DNA from: Megamerina dolium
Lineage: Eukaryota; Arthropoda; Insecta; Diptera; Megamerinidae
Length of the DNA: 64,000 nucleotides
Assembly (NCBI GenBank): GCA_963854835.1
Contig: OY978530.1
Span: 9,384,872-9,448,871 of the forward strand
Direction: 5' to 3'
A program made the translations under genes and the position numbers. The notes under the pieces are model-generated. The model saw only the letters and a program-made list of their open reading frames with translations. It searched no databases and had not been told where the DNA came from. Of this stretch, positions 9,531-20,304 are shown piece by piece (positions within the stretch are counted from its first letter, which is position 1; the number at the start of each line of letters is the position of its first letter).

Positions 9531-9654
9531 GGGTGCTTAATATGTGCCTAGGTTGATGCTGCCTAATCTGTGTGTCGAGATATCCATTCGGCCTCACAGA
9601 AATTGAGTTTTTAAATTAAGGCGCACCACACACGCACACGTGGGTGGTACGTTA

Positions 9655-9978
9655 TATATCGTGGGTTCAATCCTCGGCTGAAGCATAACAATTTTAATAT
9701 CGAAAGGACTTTCCTTTCTAATGGTACCCACCTGTAGGCAAGCAATTGGCAATTCTTCCGGCAGTAACAATTTGCCATGGAAAAGCTTCTAAAAGAACTC
9801 GGTGGCAAAGTTCAAAAAAAGTGATATCGCAAGAGTTCTCCCGTTCGGAACCGGCTAAAATAAATAGGTCCCTTCTAATACTGTCCAAAATTTAAGACGC
9901 ACAACAATAATGGAAGAGAAGCTCGTCCAAAGAGCCCCTCGGCGCTTATAAGTGCAACATATTTATTTTTTTTTTAAT
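9655..9978 (+). mobile_element. tRNA-derived SINE, copy 1 (diverged head)
   Basis: From GTGGGTTCAATCCTCGGCTG onward the sequence follows the SINE at 10921-11290 through its body (ATGGTACCCACCTGT, GCAAGCAATTGGCAATTCTT, CCGTTCGGAACCGGCTAAAA) to a T-rich end. The B-box-like GGTTCAATCC is retained, but the A-box region is replaced or diverged. No clear target duplication was found, consistent with an older copy. Confidence 0.8.
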
Positions 9979-10908
9979 AGATGAAACTATTTAACTTTAA
10001 CATGCGAAGTTTCTGGGTGTAACGGAGATTTGTAAATTTTTCGTCTGTTCTTTTGAATTGTATTTTGCTTGATTCGGGGCCTTCTGTAGGAAATGTTTTC
10101 GGATCTTGTGGAATGATTTTTCAGATTCTTGTAAGAACCATAACGTTCGGTTCGCTAAAGGAACCGGCTCTCCGGTTCCCGTTCCTCGGATCTGTGCATC
10201 ACTATTTATCACTGTATTTGACACATGACAAACCTGTTTCAGGTGGTGGTAATTAAACGACAACCGACAATAACTATAATTAAATGCACTTCAATTTTCA
10301 ATGAAATGGATTGTGCACGATGATCAATAAAATACGAAAAATATAGAATGCAATCGAAAAAGGTAATCAAAGTAAAATAAAACCAATACTGCTGTGGTTA
10401 TAAGTCCATTTTTTTATTGCTGGAATGAAAAAAATTATTATCTCGTGGTTATATGGACAATTTTTTGGGTTTTAAATTGTTGGGTGACTACAAGATGTTG
10501 CTAGAAAGAACGCCGTGATTGCTATAGCTAACAACTTTGTTAGCTATATATATAGCTAACAGCTTTGTATTTCTAACAACAACTACAAACATATCTTTGG
10601 AGCAATCAAAAACTGGAATCATAAATTCAAGCTACAGCATAAGAGTAAACAGTTGATTAACACCACCTATAGTGCTTTGCACCATAATTTTACATTTCAT
10701 ATTGACAGTGCAACATTTTGTTTTAATTATATTAAACATAATAGCAATTTATTTGAAATGCTGTCTTTCTTTTATTCTAGACAGAAGAAAAAATACCAAC
10801 ATTCAAGAAATGATATTTCGGATGCCATGGACATCAGCGCTTATTGAAGCTACCAAGCGCGAAGCAGCAGCCAGAACCAAAAAATACTATACGGCATTAT
10901 TCGTTGGT
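9979..10908. other. AT-rich spacer with a perfect 22-bp palindrome
   Basis: No convincing gene was found. A perfect 22-bp palindrome centred on TATATATA, with GTTAGC/GCTAAC ends, lies at 10539-10560, next to an imperfect relative at 10527-10545. Short frames at 9997-10263 and 10653-10932 have no recognisable motifs. The SINE at 10921 inserted at the right edge. Confidence 0.6.
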
Positions 10909-10920
10909 AAATGCAAGATG

Positions 10921-11290
10921 TGGGTGCCGTAGCTCAGTGGTTAGTGTGTTCGCCTTCTGATCTGTAGGTCGTGGTTCAATACCCGGCTGATGCATAACAA
11001 ATTTTATATCGAAAAGATTTTTCTTTCGAATGGTACCCACCTGTCGGCAAGCAATTGGCAATTCTTCCGACAGTAACAACTTGCCATGAAAAAGCTTCTA
11101 AAAAGAACTCTGTAACAAAGCTCAGAAAAAGTGATGTCACAAGTGTTCTGCCGTTCGGAACCGGCTAAAATAAGTAGGTCCATTCTAATACTGTCCAAAA
11201 TTTAAGACGCACAACAGTAATAGAAGTGAAGCTCGGCCAATGAGCCCTTTGGGGCTTTAAGTGCCACATATTTATTTTTTTTTTTTTTTT
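10921..11290 (+). mobile_element. tRNA-derived SINE, copy 2 (complete, 370 bp)
   Basis: The element is flanked by a perfect 12-bp target duplication AAATGCAAGATG (10909-10920 and 11291-11302). Its 5' head is tRNA-like: TAGCTCAGTGGTTAGTGTG matches a pol III A box and GTGGTTCAATACCC a B box, with a tRNA-like anticodon-arm spacing. A non-tRNA body of about 290 bp follows, ending in a T-rich tail (CACATATTTA then T's). Internal pol III promoters would drive its transcription, and LINE machinery would mobilise it. It is the best-preserved of five copies here. Confidence 0.93.
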
Positions 11291-11302
11291 AAATGCAAGA
11301 TG

Positions 11303-12550
11303 TTTGACTTTTGCTTTGCTATTAATTGTTTGTGTTGCATTAAATTATGTTGTTTTCTATGCAATACAATAATTTAAATTTTTTCGACTAATCATTTTGT
11401 TATATAATTTACTAATTTGTGACTAGCGGTTAAAAGGAAAAGTATTATATCACACTACTAAACAGTGGGAATCACAAGAATGCAACTAAAAGATTTTTGT
11501 TTTTTAATGTTATATGCAAGTGAACATTGTTGTATTTTCACAGCGTCGAACAGATTTTCGAATTACGAATTGAATCAGCGCGAAATCAAATTAAACAGCT
11601 ACCTGGAATTGATTATAATAAGGAGGAACAAGTTCAGAAATCGGAATTACTACGTAATTAACTAAATCTACAACTTCGACCACTTTCATAATTATAGACA
11701 CATACATACGCATACACTTTCATCATTACTTGTATTTTATCATTTATTTCTAAAATATTTTGAAATTATAATATTATTTTTTATCAGAATAACAATCATT
11801 TTTTTTTACTTTAGAATAAAATTGTTTTAAGCGTTTATAAAATTAAAATTTCAATATTAAGTTTCAACTTATTATTTTATTACAATATAACACTAGTGTT
11901 TGTACTTACATATATACACTTGCACTTGCACGTGACCACAGAGCTCAGCACTGGAAAACTTCAATGGGTGTGCATCGAACTGCAGTGTCTCAATATTCAT
12001 TGGCATTGCACGTGAAGCATTGGTTACATCCGTGGTGTGAATGCCACCATTTCGCGCACCACCGATTATAAGCGATAATTATCACTTAACCACCCTAGCT
12101 TAATAGTCATATTATGATTCGCGACTCGCCAGAATATTTTGGTGACTCTCCCATAACGGTATTATGAACAGCAAGTCGCCAAGCTGCATTCGCCTACTGT
12201 GTCAGAATCAGGCGGATGTAAGAAACTCTGACATCACTGGCGAATTCATTTCTGCCGACTCGCCAGAAAAGAATTCGCCAAATATGCTAAAATCAAGGAA
12301 TAGGATTTGCATGTGCAAAAGCGCAACAAAGGAATAAATAGCAAAACTTTTATTTCGGATTAAAGGTCTTACATTTTCCTTTCGAATGATAAAAAAACCA
12401 TTAAAAAAATGTACAGATTCATATATGGTTGTGAGAAGGCGTAGCCAAAGAAAATACTGTTGGTGGCCAAGCCGAATTGTTATTTCTTTTTGCTTCTTAT
12501 ACACCTATTTAATAAATGACTAGATAAAAACAAATTAGTTTTCATTGGAT
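11303..12550. other. AT-rich spacer, no supported gene
   Basis: I see no transposon motif or credible gene. Around 12120-12290 the motif GACTCGCCA or its near variants recurs several times, possibly the terminal repeats of a small unrecognised element. A 98-codon minus frame (12208-12504) has no recognisable domain and I do not support it. Confidence 0.4.
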
Positions 12551-12602
12551 TTTTATTAATGTACGAAAACAATAATTATCAAGTAAGATTGTTGGACATA
12601 TA

Positions 12603-12677
12603 TTAAAATCCCTCAAGGCCAGCTAACACATCAGCTGCTACTAACAATACTACTGCGACAGTTGTCAATATTTTCAT
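12603..12677 (-). CDS. Possible 24-residue secreted micropeptide
   Basis: The 24-codon frame starts MKILTTVAVVLLVAADVLA, a textbook signal peptide (charged n-region, hydrophobic core, small residues before cleavage), followed by only GLEGF and a stop. A TATATATAA box lies 73 bp upstream of the ATG (12758-12750, minus) with an ATCAAATT initiator-like sequence about 26 bp further on, and AATAAA lies about 46 bp past the stop (12557-12552). That compact architecture looks like a small fly secretory gene. Alternatively it is the decayed first exon of a longer peptide gene, or chance. I do not recognise a family. Confidence 0.3.
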   Translation of the reverse strand: MKILTTVAVVLLVAADVLAGLEGF

Positions 12678-12749
12678 TATTTCTTAAAATATATTAGTAC
12701 AATATTTATGAAATTAATTTGATGGCCTATATTCTAAAACTTTTCGTAG

Positions 12750-12758
12750 TTATATATA
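12750..12758 (-). promoter_or_regulatory. TATA-box candidate for the micropeptide gene
   Basis: TATATATAA on the minus strand sits 73 bp before the ATG at 12677, and an initiator-like ATCAAATT falls about 26 bp downstream of it, the usual TATA-to-start spacing. The local AT-richness makes chance occurrence plausible. Confidence 0.25.
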
Positions 12759-12974
12759 TGATAAATATCGCCGCAATTTTTAGTGATAATTTGAAAAACG
12801 AAATATTACTAATTCCAAAAGGACATACAAACATTAACATTAAATTTTACTCAAGTGTTCTACTTGTGTATTTCGTTCATTAAAATTTTTTTAATATATT
12901 CCCATAATTACATGCAATCTGAAGACATGTTGTAATTAAATTTTGTTTAATAGAATCTAGTCCGTTTTAGGAAA

Positions 12975-13528
12975 CTAATGTGCTTTTATCCGTTTAATGA
13001 CTTGTTCCACAAACACAATATGATTTGCATCACTACTAGCTGAAAGTGTCAGCTTGCCTAGACTATCACCATAATTATCATGAAAAGTACACACCACTGT
13101 TTCCATCCATGAAATATCTGTATTTCAGAACTCATCATTTTTGAAAAATTCTTCGATCATAGTTTTACTGACTGCAAAAATGTAAATTTGTGTAAATGTA
13201 ATGAATATATAAAATTGCATATCACACACATACACATACCAATGTTATCCAAAGGTCCTTCCATAAATTCACGTATTAATGAATTTTATACCTTTTCACC
13301 CGCATCAACCATACCAGGTATTGCCCACATTTATTATCATGTCGTTGCACATCCATTTGAAGGATTTTTTCTAAAATTCCATTATAAAAAATAGAATCAA
13401 ATCGATATATGTAGATACCTTCAATAGATGCACGTACCTGTCCGTTTCTGTATGTTTGATAATAGTTCCAATTGTACATTTTCCAACGTGTCACAATTGA
13501 ATCGCATGATTTGGTTCCCATTATCCAT
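12975..13528 (-). pseudogene. Broken three-exon host-like gene, family unknown
   Basis: Three minus-strand coding blocks (13528-13438, 13370-13240, 13171-12975) are joined by two short introns of 67 and 68 bp with canonical GT..AG borders (CAG|GTACGT..TTTTAG and TTG|GTATGT..TTGCAG). Exon 1 begins ATG and encodes MDNGNQIMRFNCDTLENVQ; exon 2 includes MVDAGEKV and REFMEGPLDNI; exon 3 includes WMETVVCTFHDNYGDSLGKL and ends IKRIKAH with a stop. Codon phase is kept across intron 2, but one frameshift in exon 2 and two in-frame stops break it. It is the only spliced gene-like unit in the window that is not transposon-like. About 139 codons; I do not recognise it. Confidence 0.5.
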
Positions 13529-13566
13529 TGATGTGAGAAGCTGTAATTATATATATATTCGGGGAA

Positions 13567-13594
13567 TATTTCTCACACGACCGTGTGAGAAATA
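13567..13594. repeat. 28-bp hairpin
   Basis: Perfect 13-bp arms TATTTCTCACACG and CGTGTGAGAAATA are separated by a 2-base loop. It lies between the start of the broken host-like gene and the 5' limit of the LOA copy. Confidence 0.85.
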
Positions 13595-13789
13595 CTGAGG
13601 TACGGTGGGTGCCGTGGCAGGCCGCCCCAGGTTGTAACGGTGGCCTTGCCATGATATGGTGCGCTGATATGGTAGACCGGTTATTTCCCCGTAATCCTTT
13701 TTGGTCGCCGCACATGCTGACGTATCACTGTATGCAGCTTCACATTTTCTGGGAACTGGTGGGGCAGGCGACCGTACGAACCAGATGAA

Positions 13790-14862
13790 ATGCCAAATAC
13801 AACAACAAAAATTCGGATACCGTGACGGACGGACGGAAGGGGTTGGGTACCTCTTCGGAGGAGAAGCTTCTAGCTTCTAGCCAGGAGACGGCTATTTGGT
13901 GATGCTGTGGGCCACAGCACGCTAATAGCAAAACAACAAAAAACTAGTCAACCAACAACATCCGCTGGGGCCAAAGGGACAAAGCGTAAACAAATTAAAT
14001 CAGCAAATAAGCCTGGACTACCCACGTACAAACAGTATCACAGGGCTCTGCAAATCCTCGGTAAGATAAATAAAAATGATGCCGATGGTACTGGTACCCC
14101 ATCGACGAAGCTGACAGGGTCAGATTCGAAAAGGTGGTGCACGACTACGAGTACCTGGACACAAAACAAAAACAAACTGAGGCGACCAAACAAAACAGGT
14201 CACAGGGTGTTTCCGGTGAGGCGCCGAAGAAGAGCAGAATGGCCGATTGGACCAGTGCTCCAGTACGCCCACCGAAACCACACCAAAGCCGCGTAACTGC
14301 AATGAGCTAGCGTGGGATCACCTGCAAATTGCGTTGGTAGACGAAATCTCTGGCCGCGGAAAACCTGTGCTGGACAAGTGGGGCGAAATCGAGGAACGGC
14401 TGTCACGAATCTTCGTCGACCACGTCATGGCGAACCTGGAGGGTGAGCTACCACATTTCGACTCAGCAGAAGTCATCCCCGGTTACAGGGTCATAACCTG
14501 CAGTGATGAAAACTCCTTGGCGGTACGGTGACTTAAGCCAAGATGCATGGGAAGCTTTGAGGATCAAGATAATTATTGGCAGCGAAATACCCCTCTGGCC
14601 AAGAGCGCACATATGGTTCCCAAACACGAAGTTTGACAGCAGCCACTTGGTAACACACCTGCACGCGCATAGCCGCATTATTCCGATGACAAACAGGTCA
14701 GTCATTAAGGTAGAGGCTCTGCAAAGGAATATTGTGTCATTCCTCCTTATCATCACAGAAGAGATTCTGGAACCGCTGGAAAAGACGGATAATAAACTTT
14801 GGTTTGGTATGAGGCATAAAAAACTAAAGATCTTCCGTTCTGCAAACCCAAAAGAGGAGTAG
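13790..14862 (+). pseudogene. LOA-like ORF1 (gag-like), copy 1
   Basis: The frame segments include LVDEISGRGKPVLDKWGEIE and SRIFVDHVMANLEG, the same conserved block as in copy 2, followed by a region (14503-14862) that copy 2 has lost, including SEIPLWPRAHIWFPNTKF and KIFRSANPKEE. ORF1 proteins of this group bind element RNA. The ATG near 13790 is followed almost immediately by a frameshift. Confidence 0.65.
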
Positions 14863-14904
14863 GACAATAACATCGAGAACGCCTCAAAGCTTTTGGAAAG
14901 GGTA

Positions 14905-17816
14905 CAGCTTGACGACGCCACCGACACTCCTGTCCAATCAAAATCGATTTGCAGCACTCCAGGGCTGCAACGGACAACCTTGTCTTGTTCCTGGTGGAAG
15001 ACGACGTGAACATCGGCATTATCCAGGAAGCCGAGGTGCCGATCACCGAAATAAAGGGTCTGTCAGAAAAAACTACAACCTCTACTATAAGCGGATCCAA
15101 GGTACGCCTAGATCATTCATTGTAGCAAAGAAACACTTAAACATATTTCTCACCCACAATATAGTTCCCAAGATGTGACTTTTGCCGAGCTGGAAGCTTC
15201 TAACGATGTCAGACTACGGGTGGCTTCAGTATACATGGCGCATGAAAAACCTGCACCACCTGATGAGGTCTGCAGACTGACGCAAAACAGCAAAAACCAC
15301 ATCCTATGTCTCTGCTGTGATGATAATACTAGGCACACATTATGGGGCAGTTCCGAGGACAACGAATGAGTTGAGTCTTTATACGATTTTATTATCAATT
15401 CTAACTTAATAGTATGTAATAGAGGTAACACCTCTATCTCTACCTTCACCTTTCCAAGCTCGAAGCAATATAATGGTTGGGCGGAGGTGCTTGATGTCAC
15501 TATACGATGTGGATCTGATGGTGGATCCACTCCTACCACACCGTAATCCTAAAAGATCCAACTGGGTGCGGTTCAGAAATATCGTTGAAAATAAAATAGG
15601 AAGGGTTCCTGTTTTTCGCCTCTGAAATATCCAGGCCAAGATGGGATCATTCCCAAAATGTTACAGGTAATATTGGCCTGTGTGCTACCATGGCTGGTAG
15701 AAATTTTCAGAGCGTGCGTTCGTGAGCGTGAAATACGTTGCTACTAGCTGAAAGTTAGTAAAGGTTGTCTTTATACCAAAGGTCGGCAAAAGGGGACACG
15801 AATCAGCAAAGGATTTTAGACCCATTAAACTAGACTCCTTTGTCTTAAAAAATCTAAGGTGTTCGCTAGAGAATTCCAATATATCTACTGCACAACATGC
15901 GTACCTCAAAGGAAGGTCAACAGAAACGGCTCTCCATGAGTTGGTGCAGACAATCGAGGGATCTTTGGCCAATAAACAATATACCATGGCTATCATTTTT
16001 GGACATAGAGGGTGCGTTCAACAATGTTAGCACGGAAGCTATCCAACGGAAGTTGGTAGAATTAGGAGTAAACATCGGTGTTAAAGGTTGGGTCATTTCT
16101 ATGCTAAAGACAAGGGTCATAAACACAAACATGGGAAACGCAAAAATAACAAAGCTAGTCAACAGAGATACTCCACAAGGTGGAGTAATTTCCCCCCTTC
16201 TTTGGCTATGCGTAATAAACAACGTCCTTATTAATGTGATGTGGTGTTGCTGGTATCAGGACTGTGCCTTAGTACAATCAGTGATATTATGCAAAGGGCA
16301 TTGGACGAGCTCAGCTCATGGGCCACCGAATGTGACCTATGGTTGAACCCGAATAAAAAATAACTTATGCTCTTCACCAACAGGTTCAAAATACCCAGCT
16401 TCAACCTACCACACTAAAACAACAACCACTCACCCTTTCATCCAGTGCTAAGTACTTGAGGTAATTTTGGACTCCAAGCTTAACTGGAGACTAAACACAG
16501 AACAACGGGTACAAAAGGCTTGTATTGCTTGCTCTATATGCCTGCAAACAAACAATTGGTAGGAAATGGGGATGCCAACCAAAATTAACTTTATGGATGT
16601 ACAAAGCGGTTGTACATCCAATCTTATCATACGGCTCAATTGTTTGGTGAAAAGCCTTGTATAAAGCTTATACCGTCAACAAATTGGCAGAATACAAGGG
16701 ATCAGCATGTGCAGCAGCGGTCGGAGCGATTAAGTCATGCCCTAACGAGGCTTTTAATGTCCTGACACACATGCTTCCAATTGTTCTACATGATAAAAAA
16801 AAACGGCAACCATAAGCGCCTTCAGGTTAAGAGAACCTACGGTCATGGATGTCTATTAACAAAACAAATGCAAAACCTTTCTGACAAGACTGACTATATC
16901 ATCCCTAAGTTGATATTCAATAAGAATTTCACTGTAGTTCTACCCTTGTGGAAGGATTGGAAAACGGGTTCCATATTAAACAGCTTCGACACCACAATCT
17001 TTACGGATGGCTCCAAAATGGGTTGTGGTGTCGGAGCAAGCATATAATCTGAGTGACTAAATCTCAACAAATCTGTGCGCCTCCCCAATTTATCGAGCGT
17101 CTTCCAGGCGGAAGTGTTTGCCATTGGGGAGGCATTTAGGACACTAGGAGCAGACTGGACATTCAAGAACAACATCGCTATTCTTTCGGATAGCGAAGAC
17201 GCAAATCAGGTTTTGAATTCAGCCATCATAACCTCTAATCTGGTGGAACAAAACAGAAGGAGCCTCACCACCTTGCGCGAACGGCATAATGTTTCCCTGA
17301 TCTAGGTCCCGTGACATCGGAATATAGAGGGAAATGAAGCTGACTAACTGGCTAGAACGGGATCTGTCGTGCGAGAAACTCTTGCTGAACCGACACTCAC
17401 ACCATTGAGTGCGGTTAAAAGAGTTATAGACACTAGAGTTATATAGTGGATTGTAGATGGAAAGGTCTTACAATTTGTAAGACCAGCAGGTCACTATGGC
17501 CTGGATACAATCTTAAACAAACAACATCCCTGATAAACAGGAATTTTAGGGATGTCAGGAGACTGACGGCAGTCATCACTGGCTTCTGGCTCATCGGAGA
17601 GCAGGCAACCATAATGGCAATTCATCATAACGTTCACTGTCACAGCTACAATGAAGCAGAAGAAAAGGAAACTGTTTACCATTTCCTCTGCGAATGCCCT
17701 GCTCTGTGGAAGCAGAGAATGGATACCTTAGGCCACTCTTCAACAATCTCGAAGAGTTTGCGGAAATAAACATTAAAGACCTCCAGAGGTATCTAAATCG
17801 CGCGGACTGGATATAA
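14905..17816 (+). pseudogene. LOA-like ORF2 (endonuclease, RT, RNase H), copy 1
   Basis: Recognisable pieces in several frames are: an endonuclease segment VASVYMAHEKPAPPDEVCRL (15222-15290), the RT finger FLDIEGAFNNVS (16000), RDTPQGGVISPLLWLCVIN (16165), an RNase H start TIFTDGSKMGCGVGA (17000), and the C-terminal MAIHHNVHCHSYNEAEEKE. The segment bearing the RT YADD is deleted between about 16225 and 16260, where copy 2 retains it. It is clearly inactive. Confidence 0.8.
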
Positions 17817-18047
17817 CCGAGCTGTTAACATCCGAATAAATAGTTGGAATCGAGGGTGTGGCAACAAAATGGCGCGAAAGTGCTAGTTGGATTCATGGTC
17901 ACCACTACAACCAACCAACCATGATGGCATAATGAAGTGGCTCAACTGTATGTCTATTACAAGCACTATATGTACTACAAAAAATAAAGAAATTAAAGCA
18001 TTTCTTCACACTTAGGTATATATTTGTATTTGTATACAAATACAAAT

Positions 18048-18590
18048 CACTCACCATGAAACAAGTGCAGAAGAGCCCACATAAAGGGGAAAAAAATTTC
18101 ATCGTATATAGGCTATTTTTGTGAATATAAAAACCAAAAATTGTATGTCACTAATGCCCATATAATGCGTGGCTCAAGGTCAAAGTTCAAATTTGCGATC
18201 GAAATTACTCAATAAATACTCAATTTTCTAAATTGTTTAAAGGTCAATAGTGTTTATTTTTGAAAAAAATCGGTTTTCAAAAAAGAAAATTTCTAATTTT
18301 TAAATATTTAAAATAAGCTATATCGTAAGTATTATATATAACTGAAGAGGTATTAAAAAGGCCTTTCTTCTAATACTCATATTGTAAATTGGGAATTTAT
18401 TGAGTAATTTCGATCTCAAATTTGAACTTTGATCTTGAGCTACGCCTTATATGGACATTAGCGACAAGCAATTTTTGATTTTTTTGTTCAAAAAAACAGG
18501 CTCTATACGAAAAACATTTATTTTTTATTTTTCCTTTGAGTGGGCTATTCTACACTTATTCCTTCACCATCACTGCACATCAATAATTGT
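18048..18590. repeat. Foldback/MITE-like element with long inverted arms
   Basis: The left arm (about 18048-18216) and right arm (about 18398-18590) are imperfect reverse complements, for example CTCAAGGTCAAAGTTCAAAT against ATTTGAACTTTGATCTTGAG, separated by an AT-rich loop of about 180 bp. There is no coding capacity. A related single arm lies at 9423-9530. No clear target duplication was identified, so the superfamily is undetermined. Confidence 0.7.
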
Positions 18591-19555
18591 AGTATCCAGT
18601 CCAGTCACATCGCCGGGAATTGTACTAAATCATATTAATTGTAAATGAAATGTCAAATGTATAGTGAAACGAATTTAATGATGTTATAACTGTAAAATGC
18701 ACATATTTTACACATACCAATTATTTGCAAGTGATACGAGTAACTGCTGTATACAATACAGTTTATGTAAATGTATTAATATACAATATCACCTACATAT
18801 ATATACGTAAAATTTCGAAAAACTTTATAGATTTATAAATTTATGCATAAGTTTTATTCTAAATGCAACAATGCAGTAAAATCAATTCACCTCTAATGGT
18901 GTGTCGATTTTAACTGGTGCAAAAATAGGCGTAGTACTACACGTTTTGTAACTTTTTTATAATTGGATAATTTTAGCAAACTATGAAGGAAAACAGTAAA
19001 AGTTGTAGCTGATTTGTGCTTATTTGGCATTTTATTTTATTATTCCGTAAAAATTATTGTGTTTTAGTGCATATATGTGAATATATTACAACTATTTCTC
19101 TACTACTTTCGTACCTTACTACTACTACAATTCTAAGTTGAAAAGGTATGTGAAAATGCAATGCTGACGAGAAGCCAAAAATGGCGAGAGAGTAAAGCAT
19201 TAAGAACAATAGATGGTGAACTCACGGATAGAATGCGTTTGGAAAAATACATATATAAGGTTTTCTTTTCTCAATGAAATGTTACACTTTTTTTATCCTT
19301 TGTCAAAATTTCATGTTCTTTCCTTAAATGCATGTAGCCTTTTCATCGGGTGTTGTGTTCTTTTCTCAAAAATGTTGCCCTCTAAACGGGGAAAAGTATA
19401 ACATTCTTACATTCTATTATATGACAGGGCGAAAGTTTTGCACTGCAAATTAGCCGATTCTCAATCAATATTTTGTGATTTCTCGTGGAATAAAAAAACA
19501 ATATAGATATATATACAAAATACTATAATGCAAGCTAAGGAAGAGAATGTAATAA
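18591..19555. other. AT-rich spacer, no supported gene
   Basis: Nothing recognisable was found before the Harbinger transposase exon. The segment may include the 5' end of that transposon, but I could not pair terminal repeats. Confidence 0.4.
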
Positions 19556-20304
19556 TTGGAAGCAAGTGAAGTTCTAAACAACTTACTGGATTCATCATCG
19601 TCTTCTGAAGATGAAGCAGTAATGTTGCTACAGGGAAGAAGCTTCCATCATAGAGTAGAGAATTTCGTGGAGGATGTGGTGGATTCTTACTCTGATTCTG
19701 AGGTAAACATGGTATTTTCTATACAGAATTAAGAGTCCAAATAAATTCGTTACAGTTCAAGAAAAACTTCCAGATTGGTGGGGAAAGTGTGGATTATCTT
19801 GTGGCAAGATATGCAACAAGCATATGGTACAGTGAAAGGATATACAGAGGCGGTAGACTGCAATCCACTGCAAAAACACAAATGTTTTCCTTTTTATGGC
19901 ACGTACGCGAAAAAACAAATAATAATGAACTTGAAATTATTGTATTTCATTTAGGTTCTGTTGAAATAAAACGACTTTCAGAAAAGTTGGAAATCTTTTC
20001 AATCTTATTGACTCCATTCTGCGACTATGGAAATTTGACTAAGGCGGAAAAATTATTCAATTTGAATTTTTGCCAAACACGGGCAAAAATAGAAAACGCA
20101 TTCGGAGGGCTAAAATAACACTTTCACCAGTTAATGCGTTTAGATTTTATGAATGTCGAAACCATGGCAAAGTTCGTTATAGCCTACTTTACTCTCCATA
20201 ATATTTGTGTTGGAAGGAATGCTTTCTTCGATATCGAAACAGGCTACAATGACACTGAAGCCATGCCTATTGATGGTGGTGACAGACGAGATCAGTTGGG
20301 ATAA
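19556..20304 (+). pseudogene. PIF/Harbinger transposase (HARBI1-like), internally deleted
   Basis: Exon 1 (19556-19702) encodes EASEVLNNLLDSSSSSEDEA; its start codon appears mutated to TTG. A 53-bp intron (19703-19755, GT..AG) leads in phase to VDYLVARYATSIWYSE and GRLQSTAKTQMFSFLW. The sequence then jumps to the C-terminal DDE_4 region: YGNLTKAEKLFNLNFCQTRA, KIENAFGGLK, a stop at 20116-20118, and in frame HFHQLMRLDFMNVETMAKF and TLHNICVG to a final stop at 20304. The middle, holding the first two catalytic aspartates, is missing, so it is a dead transposase. Confidence 0.85.

Larger units (their letters stand above)
13600..17922 (+). mobile_element. LOA-like non-LTR retrotransposon, copy 1 (decayed)
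   Basis: This is collinear with the better preserved copy at 33114-38150, from the 5' leader (GTAACGGTGGCCTTGCCATG) to the 3' end with CAACCAACCA repeats. The first 300 bp or so of the leader are missing, and the coding region contains many frameshifts and deletions. No target duplication was found. It is much older than copy 2. Confidence 0.85.

Noticed and set aside
9325..9597. 90-codon minus frame overlapping the env end and foldback arm
   Set aside because: Runs across two unrelated elements and has no motif.
10653..10932. Frames around an apparent acceptor TTTTATTCTAG at about 10780
   Set aside because: Acceptor-like sequence is common in AT-rich DNA and no frame shows recognisable protein motifs; the SINE then interrupts.
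10921..10995. Genuine tRNA gene in the SINE head
   Set aside because: A and B boxes are present, but the cloverleaf 3' half is replaced by SINE body and several dispersed copies have target duplications.
12208..12504. 98-codon minus-strand frame
   Set aside because: No domain, no splice or promoter context, composition typical of AT-rich random sequence.
13560..13600. CRISPR-like or phage-like repeats
   Set aside because: Only one hairpin is present, with no regular spacers; the genome is eukaryotic.
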